From Heloderma charlesbogerti (taxonomy: Eukaryota > Chordata > Lepidosauria > Squamata > Helodermatidae): DNA of 64,000 bases. The position numbers and the translations under genes are program-made. The notes under the pieces are model-generated. The model searched no databases. It saw only the letters and a program-made list of their open reading frames with translations, and was not told where the DNA came from. Location of the stretch: the NCBI GenBank assembly GCA_026122225.1, contig JANEZZ010001953.1, forward strand, positions 868,001 through 932,000, read 5' to 3'. Positions within the stretch are counted from its first letter, which is position 1; each line of letters begins with the position of its first letter. This document shows positions 33,304 through 43,759 of the stretch, piece after piece.

Positions 33304-34150
33304 ATAGAATCAAAGAATCATAAAATAGTAGGGTGGGAAGGGGCCTACAGGACCATCGAGTCCAACCCCCCTGCTCAATGCAGGAATCCAAGTCAGAGCA
33401 TCCCTGACAGATGGCTGTCCAGCCTCGTCTTGAAGGCCTCCAGTGTGGGAGAGCCCACCACCTCCCTAGGTCATTGGTTCCATTGTTGTACTGCTCTAAC
33501 AGTCAGGAAGTTTTTCATGATGTTCAGCTGGAATCTGGCTTCCTGTCACTTGAACCCATTCTTCCGTGTCCTGCACCCTGGGATGATGGAGAAGAGATCC
33601 TGGCCTTCCTCTCTGTGACAACCTTTCAAGTACTTAAAGAGCGCTATCATGTCTCCCCTCAGTCCTCTCTTCTCCAGGCTAAACATGCCCAGTTCTTTCA
33701 GTCTCTCTTCATAGCGCTTTGTTTCCAGTCCCCTGATCATCTTTGTTGCCCTCCTCCGAACCTTCTTCAGTTTGTCTGCCTCCTTCTTAAAGTGTGGCAC
33801 CCAGAACTGGACACAGTACTCCGGATGAGGCCTAACCAGCACTGAGTAGAGGGGAACTAGTACTTCCCGGGATTTGGAAGCTATGCTTCTATTAACACAG
33901 CCCAAAATAGCATTTGCCTTTTTTTGCAGCCACATCACATTGTTGGCTCATATTCAGCTTGTGATCTACAACAATTCCGAGATCCATCTCGCTTGTAGTG
34001 TTGTTGAGCCAAGTATCCATCTTGTACCTGTGCATTTGGTTTCTTCTTCCTAGGTGTGGAACGTGGCATTTATACCTGTTAAATTCCTTTCTGTTGTTTT
34101 CTGCCCAGAGCTCCAGCCTATCAAGATCACTTTGGATTTTGTTCCTGTCC
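33304..34150 (-). mobile_element. CR1 LINE, 5'-truncated
   Basis: Frames 34,152-33,892 and 33,938-33,546 encode [36 protein letters not shown] and then [40 protein letters not shown]. Together they form the ORF2 region downstream of the RT catalytic box, split by one frameshift near 33,900. The 3' end has the canonical CR1 terminus at 33,304-33,370. The break is at 34,150. Confidence 0.92.
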
Positions 34151-34154
34151 AATC

Positions 34155-34925
34155 TCCTGGCCCTTTAGGCTCTGCAGTTCCAGAACTGCTGGTCTCCCTT
34201 ACTCTACAAAAAGAGAAAGAATCCAAGCAACCCTCTGATGTTTCCTTTTATGTATTTCTTTGCATAAGACAGGCAAAGATGGATCTCCCACCATGAAATC
34301 AGGCTGCTGCTTACCTTACTGGATAGCGGCTACTGCCAGATTTTATTTTTTTCTCTCTGATGTTGTTTTGCCGCCACCACTGCTGGCAGTGGAGCTCTTA
34401 GGAGCAGCCGAGGGCTGGCAGCTGCCATCGTTTCCCCGTAGAGCCCTGCTGGAGCAGTGCTATGTCATGCCATAGTGTCGTTCTGGGGGTGTTTTGGGGA
34501 GGGGAATTATGACCCCTGCTTGTAGTGATAGCAAAAGCATATTTTGAAAAAATAAGTTACTGCCTCTGTCACAGCTACCTAGTAAGTCCCCACCCCTGAA
34601 ACTTATGTGGAATGACACCTACACTTTAAATTTGTGGGGGATTTTGTTGCTCCTTTGACAAATACACCAAATGTGAGACCAAAGTTCTCATGTGAGAACA
34701 TTCAGCTCAGTTCTAGCCTTTTTAGCTGTGGTGCCCTGGCTTGGGAGCACTCTGCACAGGGAAGCCCACATGGTGCCAAGTCAAATGTCCTTTGGAAATT
34801 AGGACCTAAATCACCCTTTCAGGCAGTGCCCAAAGTGTTATAAACAGGGAGATGGAGAAGTTTCATAGTGGGAGAAAAAAGGAAATGGGCTGGGTGGAGA
34901 TGCCCAACGGGCTCACCAGGTTCGG
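34155..34925. other. Unassigned stretch
   Basis: Nothing recognised beyond short frames without signatures. Confidence 0.4.
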
Positions 34926-34929
34926 ATGT

Positions 34930-35712
34930 CACAACAATAACCAGCTTAGGCTGGTATACCAACTACGCCCTTATCTGGACAGAGATAGCCTAGCTACAGT
35001 TATCCATGCTCTGATAACTTCTCGTCTGGATTACTGCAATGCGTTATACGTGGGGCTGCCTTTGAAAACGGTCCGGAAACTTCAGCTGGTCCAAAATAGG
35101 GCAGCAAGATTGTTAACAGGGACTGGCCTGCGAGCTCATATTACGCCAGTACTTTTCCAGCTGTACTGGCTGCCAGACCATTTCCGGGCCCGATTCAAAG
35201 TGCTGGTGTTAACATTCAAAGCCCTTAATGGCTTGGGGCCAGGTTACCTGAAGGATCGCCTCCTCCCATATGTGCCTGCCCGGACCTTAAGATCATCCTC
35301 AGCGGCCCTTCTCCGTGAGCCCCTGCCCAAGGAAGTGAGGCGGGTGGCTACTAGGAGGAGGGCTTTTTCTGCTGTGGCACCCCAGCTCTAGAATGAGCTC
35401 CCTAGTGAGGTTCACCTGGCGCCTACATTGTATTCCTTTCGGCGCCAGGTGAAGACCTTTTTATTTTCCCAGGCATTTTAGCATTTTAGCTTTCTAAATT
35501 TTTATCTTTGCTGTTTTAAATCTGTATTTTAAACTCCTGCACTGCTGCTAGGTTTTATTGTGGTTGTATTGTTATATTGTGGTTTTAATGTTCTGTATAT
35601 TTTAAATTGTTTTATTGTGTGTTGTTTGGATTTAATTTTTGTGAACCGCCCAGAGAGCTTCGGCTATTGGGCGGTATAGAAATGAAATAAATACATAAAT
35701 AAATAAATAAGC
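34930..35712 (+). mobile_element. L2 LINE, ORF2 C-terminal third and 3' end
   Basis: The frame 34,852-35,391 reads QLRPYLDRDSLATVIHAL, TSRLDYCNALYVGLPLKTV, LQLVQNRAARLLTG, FKALNGLGPGYLKDRLLPYV, LLREPLPKEVRRVATRRRAF, APQL then stop, with no internal stop. This is the segment after the RT palm in L2-clade ORF2. A T-rich 3' UTR, GAACCGCCCAGAGAGCTTCGGC and ATAAATAAATAAATAA follow. It is the best preserved L2 tail here, but 5'-truncated. Confidence 0.92.
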
Positions 35713-35714
35713 CA

Positions 35715-36115
35715 CAGTGGCCGACCATCACAGCTTGAATATTCAAAATGGCCACTGGCACACACCAGACATTACAAAATAAGTACATTCTGGCTGGGAA
35801 AAATCTTCTTAGATTTCCCTTATGGATAAAACTGTTAATAGAAGCTGAGATGTTACCAGTCTTCTGCATATTATACACCAAAAAATTCCTAATTTAGCCT
35901 GGCACTGATCAATGGTAACTCTTGAGGTAACATCCCTGGTGTGAAACAATATTCCCAACCCATTCATCTGTCCTTCGAAATACATGCATCTTCAAATGGG
36001 ATGATCAGTACCTTCTTGAGGAATTCAGCTAGGGACTATGTTTTACAGGCTGTGACCCCAGTAAAATTATTCGTCATTATGCTAGTTGGTAATAAGTAGA
36101 TTTTACTGAAAAAAC
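35715..36115. other. Unassigned stretch
   Basis: Nothing recognised. Confidence 0.4.
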
Positions 36116-36119
36116 ACAT

Positions 36120-36640
36120 TTATTGTGTAAACAAAAAACAAAAGAAAAAGCAGAAATACACAACGGTCAAATGTGAACACGAGGTGACAAAACAAGTTGA
36201 CAAATGCAACGTATTCCAGGTGTAATAAATCTCAGAGAGATGAAAATGAAAAAGAACCTAATTCATGATATTACACCAATATGTTCATACCTTACCTGCA
36301 TTCAGAAATCCACAAAAACAGCAAAGTTTAACTAAATTTTGTCAAACGTTTTAATTAACATAAAACTAACTGTCATCATCATTTCCTTCAAGGGCAGATT
36401 CAAAGTAGTCGTTGTTGTCACAGTGTTGTACATGGCATATTGCAGTGCACATCAAACCATTCTTCATATGGTATAGGTACATATGAGTGCTGCACAAGAC
36501 TGCTTACACCTGCAGGACAACAATTCCAGAACTGACTCTGATACTGGTTTTCCAGTCATCCACTGTATGGTTAAGTGCCTCTGCCATCCTCCATCCATAA
36601 CCATCTGGACTGGAAATGTGTGGAAGCTGGGACAGCAAAG
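36120..36640 (-). pseudogene. Unidentified exon-like remnant with poly(A) signal
   Basis: On the minus strand a frame from 36,818 runs to a stop at about 36,507, containing MAEALNHTVDDWKTS. Next comes CTGCAG/GTGTAAG (donor-like), and two further frames, one ending in acidic EGNDDDS then stop near 36,370. An AATAAA lies on the minus strand at about 36,125. The pattern suggests the 3' end of a decayed gene, perhaps of a DNA transposon. I do not recognise the protein. Confidence 0.35.
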
Positions 36641-36689
36641 AAGCCAAAGGGCCACAGGGGGAAAGGTACATGTCAGAGACACTATATAC

Positions 36690-36870
36690 AGGTGTTTCTA
36701 TACAGAAATCCCTGAACCAAGCTGGGAGAATTGGAGTGCTTGATTTTAAAGGAGACCATAGATTAGTGGGCATAATGGAAACATGGTGGAATGGAGAGAA
36801 ACAGTAAGATTTGGTCACCTTTGGATACCAACTCTATACCCTGGAGGGTAAAATGATCTAAAATGAAAGA
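36690..36870 (+). mobile_element. Non-LTR endonuclease-like fragment
   Basis: GDHRLVGIMETWWNGEKQ, a stop, then FGYQLYTLEG resembles the ITETWW...GYQLYR segment of the apurinic endonuclease domain of CR1-like LINEs. Short and diverged. Confidence 0.35.
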
Positions 36871-37998
36871 ACAGGTAAAAAGAAAGTTGAAAGGGAAAGT
36901 CTAGTCAGTCATGGGGGTTACTCAAACCATGATAATATAAGCAGCTAAAGTGTATACCATTGGTCAGGGAAGACAGCACAAAGTCCAAGGCCTAATCTAG
37001 ACTGTAGCATCTTTTTACACTGCTCCAGTTCAATCATGGGTTTTTTTTCCCACTCACATTTACTCCTGCTGTGGCACACTGGAGCAATTACAGCATTTCT
37101 GAGGCAGTTTAAATCGTGATTTGTTGTGTCACATTGCTGGCTATCCGTCCCACTTTTGGTATACTGAGGTGCTGTTTTTGATATATCAGGGTAGAGTTTT
37201 TACTGATCTACCATACAGTAATGCAATATGTTCTGCTTTGTTATGTTACACACATATTCCAAGTTGGTATCAGCAGCCTTTTCTCTTGCGTTATTTCCTG
37301 TTAAAAAAATTTGTTTTAAACTAACTTCTTTGCACATGCACAGAAACTCAGAACGGGATTTCCCCCTTGTCTATTTCTGTGCAGGTTTGTACATGCGCTC
37401 TGAAATCCTGGTCATAGCCCTTGAAAATGGATGTGCAGGGATTAATCGCATGCCCACTGATGCTGGCAGTAATTATTATTGCCAATGTGCAACGACTCCC
37501 TCAAGCTTATGATGAGCTAGAAACAAGGCATGGTCGCAGAAGGAAGTCACGATTTTTCACCGAATGCAACATGTACACCTGCACTCAAACCACTACTTCT
37601 TTAGAATGATTGGCACTCTTTCTAGTTCTGCCCACTCTCGCTGACCTAAGATACACTGACAGTGCTGGGTTTTCCATGACTGGTGGGATAATTTTGTCCT
37701 TCATGTGTGGGATGACAAGCAGTGGCTAATGCATCTCCAAATGTCTCGCACGACACTCTTTGAACTTGCTGACCTGTTCCGCCCAGTTATACAGTGGAGA
37801 ATCACAAACATACATAAGCCCATCCCAGTCATCGAGCGTGTTGCCATAGCGTTGCGGAGGCTAGCCAACATCTGCATTTATCCCAACAGTTTGGAGTAGG
37901 GAGATCAACTGTGGAAGAAATCATGGTGGAAGTCTGCCTTGCAATGGAGCACTTGTGGATCACTCACCTGCACTGTGAAGCCTGGAAACGTCCAACAG

Positions 37999-38231
37999 GT
38001 ATGCATTCCATTTTTAAAAACATATACGTGCATATTCACAGATGCGCACATGCATGTCTACTCATGTATGTTGTTCAGTGTAGAGTGTGCCAGATGTGCT
38101 GTGCTCAAAATGCAAGCATTAACATTCATACGTCAGGGAGGATACAGGATTTTGGGGGTCATATGCATAAACCTGTTTTAGACACGTTTTGAGAAAAAGT
38201 AGTTTCTGACACAGTTTCCTTTTTTCCTTAG
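37999..38231 (+). other. Likely intron of the Harbinger transposase
   Basis: Donor CAACAG/GTATGC and a T-rich acceptor TTTTTCCTTAG. Removing it joins GNVQQ to IMDG, the expected Harbinger order. Confidence 0.7.
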
Positions 38232-38391
38232 ATAATGGATGGATCTGGAAGTCTGGGCTTCCCCCACTGTAGAGCATGTGACTGATGCCACATCCTCATC
38301 AACTCACCAATTAGGCAGAGTAACAATTTTATCAATAGGAAAACCTTCTACTCCATTTTAATGCAGGGAAGAACCGATCACACCAGTTGCT

Positions 38392-39069
38392 TTGGGGTTC
38401 ATCACATGGAACTTTTATCTTGCTATTGAGATGGCTCTGTCACAGAAGTTTGCAGGCTCTTTAGATTACGCCATTACCCTCCAGGGTGTCTCCTGCAATT
38501 TCCCCCAGCCTATCCCATGTTTTCCCCAAAGACAATAAATGTGGCATTTTTTCTAACCCACAGAACAGGAGTCGCATGACCTCCCCGGGAAATTCTCCAG
38601 TAGTGGAAGAAACCACTCTATCTGCCTGCTGTGGGCGTTTGTTTTCAGTTGCTGGGGGGGCACGCGGCCAGGATGATGAAGGCATTGAGGATGGGAGCGG
38701 GGCATGCTGGAGCAGATTTGACAGGCACGAGGGCGAGAATCACCTGTTGATTGCAATTCCTGCCTCTGCTCAAGTCTTGCTAAGGAAGGACTTTCCTTGA
38801 TTCCCAGGTGTCTGGCATGTAAATGCTTGAGCACATTTCTCAGTTGGAGGGAGAAGAGGGTAAAATGCCTCCCTGCAACAAATGGAGACACATCTGATCC
38901 TCTACCCCACCAAGCTCAGAAGCAACGTCTTCTGTTGATTCAGAGCACCCTGTTAAGTTCAGTGGGGCTTACTCCCAAGTAATTGTGCCAAGGGTTGCAG
39001 ACTTACAGGGTGATCTTATGTCTACTCAGAAGTAAGTCCCACTGAGTTCAATGAGGTTTACTCCCATGT
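38392..39069 (+). mobile_element. Family M composite copy (left part)
   Basis: Same order as 25,092-25,865: GGGGTTCATCACATGGAACTTTTATC, CCAGCCTATCCCATG, CAGTAGTGGAAGAAACCA, GAGGGTAAAATGCCTCC. It ends in the palindromic GTAAGTCCCACTGA block. It lies inside the Harbinger transposase and is itself split by a CR1. Confidence 0.6.
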
Positions 39070-40575
39070 AAGTAATAAAGGAACTGGCAGAAGAACTCTC
39101 AGAACCACTGTCTATTCTCTTTGAGAAATCATGGAGGACAGGGGAAGTGCCAGATGACTGGAGGAGGACTAATGTTCTCCATATCTTCAAAAAGGGTAAA
39201 AAGGAGGAACCTGGGAACTACAGACCAGTCAGTCTGACATCAATCCCTGGGGAAATTCTGGAGCAGATGATAAAGCAATCCACCTGTAAGCACCTTGAAA
39301 ACAATGCAGTGATTACTCGAAGCCAACATGGATTTGTCAAGAACAAGTCCTGCCAGATGAATCTGATCTCATTTTTGGATCAAGTAACCTCCCTTGTGGA
39401 CCGTGGGAATGCTGTGGACATAATATACCTCGACTTCAGCAAAACGTTCAACAAAGTGCCCCATAATATCCTGATGAGCAAACTAGCTCAAAGTGGGCTA
39501 GATGAAACAACGATCCGGTGGATCCACAGTTGGCTACAGAACTGAACTCAAAGAGTGCTTATCAATGGCACCTTCTCAAACTGGGGAGAGGTAACGAGCG
39601 GGGTCCCGCAATGCTCAGTCCTGGGCCCAGTGCTCTTCAACATTTTTATTAATGACTTGGAGGAGGAGGTGCAGGGAATGCTGATCAAATTTGCAGATGA
39701 CACTAAACTGGGCAGGATAGCTAATACTTTGGAAGACAGAAACAAAATTCAAAGTGATCTGGATAGACTGGAGCGCTGGGCAGAAAACAACAGAATGACA
39801 TTTAATAGGGATCAATGCCAAGTTCTGCACCTAGGAAAAAGAAACCAAACGCACAGCTACAAGACAGGGGATATGTGGCTCAACAACACTACAAGCGAGA
39901 AGGATCTTGGAATTGTTGTCAATCACATGCTGAATATGAGCCAACAATGTGATGTGGCTGCAAAAAAGGCAAATGCTATTTGGGGCTGCATTAATAGAAG
40001 CATAACTTCCAAATCCCAGGAAGTACTAGTTCCCTTATACTCAGCACTGGTTAGGCCTCATCTGGAGTACTGTGTCCAGTTCTGGGCACCACACTTTAAG
40101 AAGGATGGAGACAAACTGGAGAGGGTTCAGAGGAGGGCAACAAAGATGATCAGGGGACTGGAAACAAAGCCCTATGAAGAGAGACTGAAAGAAATGGGCA
40201 TGTTTAGCCTTGAGAAGAGAAGACTGAGGGGAGATATGATAGTGCTCTTCAAGTACTTAAAAGGTTGTCACAGACAGGAAGGCCAGTATCTCTTCTCCAT
40301 CATCCCAGAGTGCAGGACACGGAATAATGGACTCAAGTTACAGGAAGCCAGATTCCAGCTGAACATCAGGAAAAACGTCCTGACTGTTAGAGCAATACGA
40401 AAATGGAACCAATTACCTGGGGAGGTGGTGGGCTCTCCCACACTGGAGGCGTTCAAGACGAGGCTGGACAGCCATCTGTCAGGGATGCTCTGAATTGGAT
40501 TCCTGCATTGAGCAGGGGGTTGGACTTGATGGCCTTGTAGGCCCCTTCCAACCCTACTATTCTATGATTCTAACT
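39070..40575 (+). mobile_element. CR1 LINE with nearly continuous ORF2
   Basis: Two frames, 39,147-39,545 and 39,555-40,493, cover ORF2 from LAEELSEPLSILF to the natural stop after DSHLSGML. They include EPGNYRPVSLTSIPG, the catalytic block IIYLDFSKTF, GVPQCSVLGPVLFNIFINDL and FADDTKLG (second catalytic block). The only stop inside is TGA at 39,543, where CR1 expects Arg (CGA to TGA, CpG decay). The first catalytic block is KTFNKV instead of KAFDKV. The 5' half of ORF2 and ORF1 are missing. Its 3' end is ATTCTATGATTCTA. It is inserted within a family M composite. Confidence 0.95.
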
Positions 40576-40850
40576 GTGCCGAGGGTTGCAGACTTACCGC
40601 ACAACCTTACATTTTATGTCTACTCAGACGTAAGTCAGAAGTTTCCTGGGAGAAAACAGTACAGCAGAAGTTAAGTTACAGAAACAAGACCCGGGAGGGA
40701 GGGAGGCACTCCCTCAGTTCAAACCACGTGGCTGCCATGTAAAGAAGCCCTCCTAGTCCTGCAAAGAAACCGAAAGCAGGAAGCTCCGGAAAGGATGTGG
40801 ATTTTTGCGGGGGGGTTGCTTCATGTAGAAACACATGAACACATGTTGAC
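40576..40850 (+). mobile_element. Family M composite copy (right part)
   Basis: CTGTGCCGAGGGTTGCAGAC continues directly from the sequence before the CR1. It then has ACCACGTGGCTGCCATG and GCAAAGAAACCGAAAGCAGGA, the reverse complement of blocks at 21,130-21,210. Confidence 0.65.
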
Positions 40851-40988
40851 ATCGAGGCTGGACGGAGTGGGAACAACCATGACACCTATGTGTTTTGGAA
40901 TTCAGCACTTTCTGAGACCATGGATGTTCCTGGCAAGCCAAGGATTACTGTGGGTGGGGTAAAAATTCCCCTGCACATTGTTGCTGAT

Positions 40989-41017
40989 GGCACTTACCCC
41001 ATACAGGGGTAAGTGCC
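40989..41017. repeat. Perfect 12-bp hairpin in the transposase
   Basis: GGCACTTACCCC, ATACA, GGGGTAAGTGCC. It introduces a stop in the catalytic domain. Confidence 0.95.
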
Positions 41018-41369
41018 ATACAGGGGGAACCTGGACCAGTGTCAGGCACATTTCACAGGGCCTCAGCAGGGCAAGAGATGTTGTGGAACATGCCTTTGGC
41101 TGCTTAAAAAATCAACAGCGATGCCTCACTTCATGGCTGGAGCTTTCAGAGGAGAATGTGGTCTCTATGATTACATCATGTGTCATCCTTCGCAACATCT
41201 GCGAGACTAAAGGACCATGCAATCCAGGAGAATGTGGATGAGGTGAATCACATTCATCTTGCCACACTCGGAGCCCAGTTAGAAAATGACAGGAGGCATA
41301 GTGAGGAGGGAGAAGCTGTGAGAAATGTAATCACCAACTTCCGTTGGAGTGCACGGGGGCAACGTTAAG

Positions 41370-41801
41370 TATTGCAGTAGTGCCTGACAGTTTAACATGC
41401 AAAGTTTAATAAAATATGTTCTTAAGATTTTGTTGACATATTTGGTCTATTAATTTCCTTAATAATTTTTTTCTTTTAATGTATAACCACAACATTTAAC
41501 ATGCAAGGTCATGAAACCAAAAAGCAATGATCAAACACAAGATACACTTCATACACACAAGCGACATCAATAGAAATTAATTATGAGACAGTGGCGAAAA
41601 GTTTTTTTTTAATTGCTTAACATTATTTCAGTAGGCTCTATGAGTTCATAGAGGTGCAGTAATGTCTGTAAAGAATCTTTCTTCACCTAATATATCATCC
41701 ATCCATGTGATGAGGTTTGACATAGCATTCTGCAAAACGTTTATTGATGTGTGCCCCTGGGACAAAAAGGTCAAGTTATTTTTATAAACAAGGGATTAAC
41801 T
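41370..41801. other. 3' flank of the transposase
   Basis: AATAAA at 41,408-41,413. Otherwise unassigned AT-rich DNA with T11 near 41,602. Confidence 0.5.
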
Positions 41802-41809
41802 CCAAAATC
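41802..41809. repeat. HP2 target duplication, left (CCAAAATC)
   Basis: Identical to 42,428-42,435. Confidence 0.95.
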
Positions 41810-42004
41810 TAGAGATGTTAGGGAATTCCACCATGGACTCCAATGAGGCCGGATTCTGTAGAATCCAGCCCCGCGGAGTCCGTGGCGGAACACAGCAATC
41901 CCACCCGCCACCCCACGAAATTTCCCCAGGACGGACCCTACCTTTTGTCGGCCGTCCGGTCTGTCCATTGCCCCAGTCTACAGCAGCCATTTGCCTCCCT
42001 ACTT

Positions 42005-42050
42005 TAGCCGTGATAGGCTACGTAAATATATACGTAGCCTATCACGGCTA
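42005..42050. repeat. Type A hairpin with perfect 20-bp arms
   Basis: TAGCCGTGATAGGCTACGTA, loop AATATA, then its exact reverse complement. Confidence 0.97.
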
Positions 42051-42052
42051 AC

Positions 42053-42095
42053 GCAGGGATGCAAATGGCGGCCACTACGCCATTTGCGTCCCTGC
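42053..42095. repeat. Type B hairpin
   Basis: GCAGGGATGCAAATGGCG pairs with CGCCATTTGCGTCCCTGC with one mismatch; loop GCCACTA. Confidence 0.97.
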
Positions 42096-42427
42096 ATTAG
42101 CCATGATAGGCTACGTATATATTTACATAGCCTATGACGAAAAGAGCAGGGACGCAAATGACATAGCGGACGCCATTTGCATCCCTGCTCTTTGCCGTGA
42201 TAGGCTACGTAAATATATACGTAGCCTATCATGGCTAATGCAGGGACGCAAATGGCCACAGCCCGGCAGGGGACGGAAGTCTGGCTGCGGGCGAGCCCAG
42301 CGGGCAGCTACACGGGCTCGCTGTGGAGCAGAGCTGGCCAGGGAGGATTCCGGGGGGAGGGACAGTTCGCCTCCCCCCCACAGCGGACGGCCCCACCAGA
42401 ACGGGGTGAGTGATTCGTACACCCCTA

Positions 42428-42435
42428 CCAAAATC
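42428..42435. repeat. HP2 target duplication, right (CCAAAATC)
   Basis: Identical to 41,802-41,809. Confidence 0.95.
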
Positions 42436-42690
42436 ACATATATGAATGGGCTGCAGTGCTTGTCCTCGTACTAGCTTCCACACCACATCACACCTTGTGC
42501 CTGTGGGCGCTCAGCACAGCATGTGTAAAGTTTTTTTTTTTTTAAACAGCACACTTCTAATAGAGGCAGCAAGGAAAGGGTGACACTGGAAGACTTCAAG
42601 TAGCGATCCTGCAAACAATCGGAGGAATGCAGTTTCACATAAATTATTGGCAGAGGGCGCTAATCAGAAATTCTCTCTCAATAAAACTGT
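42436..42690. other. Short unassigned spacer
   Basis: T12 at 42,531-42,542. It may be the 5' flank of the Myb/SANT remnant. Confidence 0.4.
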
Positions 42691-42693
42691 GCT

Positions 42694-43110
42694 GTGTCCA
42701 AAAATGGCTTCCCGTCCAAAATGTCGCCAACAAGGGTGGAGTACTGGCAAGATCTAGAAGTGGAAATGCTTCTGAGACTACTCGAGGAATGTGGATCTGT
42801 GGAGAGAGTTGTTCACAGCTCTTTCTTTCCCATGATCCACATTTTCAGGAGAGTAGCCAGAAGATTTTCCACTTCTGGGTTTTCCTGGACCACCACCCAG
42901 TGCCGCATGAAATACAAGGCCATTAAAGGTGACTTTTTTGATGCCCTTGAATGGCACACCACTCCCCACCCCCTGGAGACAGGCCCCAATACTATTGGCA
43001 AATGCACCAGCTGTGGGTTGGGCAGGAAGGCCACACTGGCAGGAGCAGCATCCACCCCATGAGTATTGCCAAATGCCCATATATAACAAAACTGGTGCAC
43101 AGTGCATGGT
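42694..43110 (+). pseudogene. Myb/SANT-like Harbinger partner protein, N-terminal part
   Basis: The frame at 42,720-43,062 encodes VEYWQDLEVEMLLRLLEEC, then a helix RRVARRFSTSGFSWTTTQCR and MKYKAIKGDFFDALEW. This is a trihelix/Myb-SANT DNA-binding domain of the type that accompanies Harbinger transposases and helps their nuclear import and end binding. A frameshift near 43,020 moves the continuation into WQEQHPPHEYCQMPIYNKTG. A nearby AATAAA lies at 43,207. It lies 3' of the transposase on the same strand, as in two-gene Harbingers. The 3' half of the gene is missing here. Confidence 0.75.
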
Positions 43111-43269
43111 TGCTTTCTCATGGCCACATAACTTGTCATGTGAATGACAACTGTTAAGTTTATTTTTTTTCACTGATTTCTTTACATGTATCAACATGTT
43201 CTGCTTAATAAAAGTTACAGGTGTGATAGCAAGAGAGTTCAATACACTTGGGTCACTACTACTAGTTCT

Positions 43270-43345
43270 AGGGTACAATCCCACAGAGGTCCTACTTAGA
43301 GTAGACCCACTGAAATCAAAGGGACTGAAATAAGTCCATGACTAA
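43270..43345. repeat. Small palindromic repeat
   Basis: TACAATCCCACAGAGGTCC and TAGAGTAGACCCACTGAAAT: another copy of the GTAGACCCACTGAAATCAA-type repeat. Confidence 0.5.
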
Positions 43346-43349
43346 TTTG

Positions 43350-43755
43350 GTCCTGGCCATTTCAATGTGTCCACCCTTAGTAGGGCTTCAGTTGGATTCT
43401 ACCTCTATTACCCACAGTTATGATGATTTGTCTTATTCAAAGACATGTTTCTCACCAATGGTGGAGCTGATAGTAACAGATATCATAGTAACACATGAGA
43501 ATGGTCATGGCTGGAAATATTCATCATACCTGTAACAGTTAATCTCTTAATTGCTACCAGAGCCTCACAGGTATCTCCGCGCTCTGAAATAAGCCACACT
43601 CGCATGGTATGGTGTAATATATTCTGACATTTATAGAAGGATGGGAGTGATAGGCAACCTATTGTAATTTTGAATAATTATGCACACCTGTCACAATACA
43701 CGCAATACCTGCAATCATTTCAAGATGTTCTTTAAAAGCATTCAGGTGTCAGAGT
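43350..43755. other. Unassigned stretch
   Basis: Nothing recognised. Confidence 0.4.
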
Positions 43756-43759
43756 GATT

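Larger units (their letters stand above)
37655..41368 (+). pseudogene. PIF/Harbinger transposase, split and frameshifted
   Basis: The N-terminal region is at 37,660-37,880 (WWDNFVLHVWDDKQWLMHL, SRTTLFELADLFRPVI, VIERVAIALRRLA). After a frameshift, QFGVGRSTVEEIMVEVCLAM is the HTH-like block. An intron follows at about 37,999-38,231 (CAACAG/GTATGC...TTCCTTAG/ATAATGG). Then come IMDGSGSLGFPHC, a damaged VDATHILINS (first catalytic Asp) and NFINRKTFYSILMQ. The gene is then cut by other repeats at about 38,376. It resumes near 40,855 with HDTYVFWNSALSETMD, ITVGGVKIPLHIVADGTYPI (second Asp) and VVEHAFGCLKN (catalytic Glu). It stops at 41,366-41,368, with AATAAA at 41,408. The family cuts and pastes DNA at TWA targets. 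This copy is dead. Confidence 0.9.
41810..42427. mobile_element. hAT-like non-autonomous element HP2, hairpin array
   Basis: The element is 618 bp with a perfect 8-bp duplication CCAAAATC. Its ends TAGAGATGTTAG and (reverse complement of the right end) TAGGGGTGTACGAATC are similar. An 8-bp duplication and TAGRGRTGT ends point to the hAT superfamily. The interior alternates two hairpin types: A (GTGATAGGCTACGTA...TACGTAGCCTATCAC at 42,005-42,050, 42,096-42,139 and 42,193-42,238) and B (GCAGGGAYGCAAATGGC... at 42,053-42,095 and 42,144-42,191). Hairpin A is shared with HP1. No coding capacity. Confidence 0.92.
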
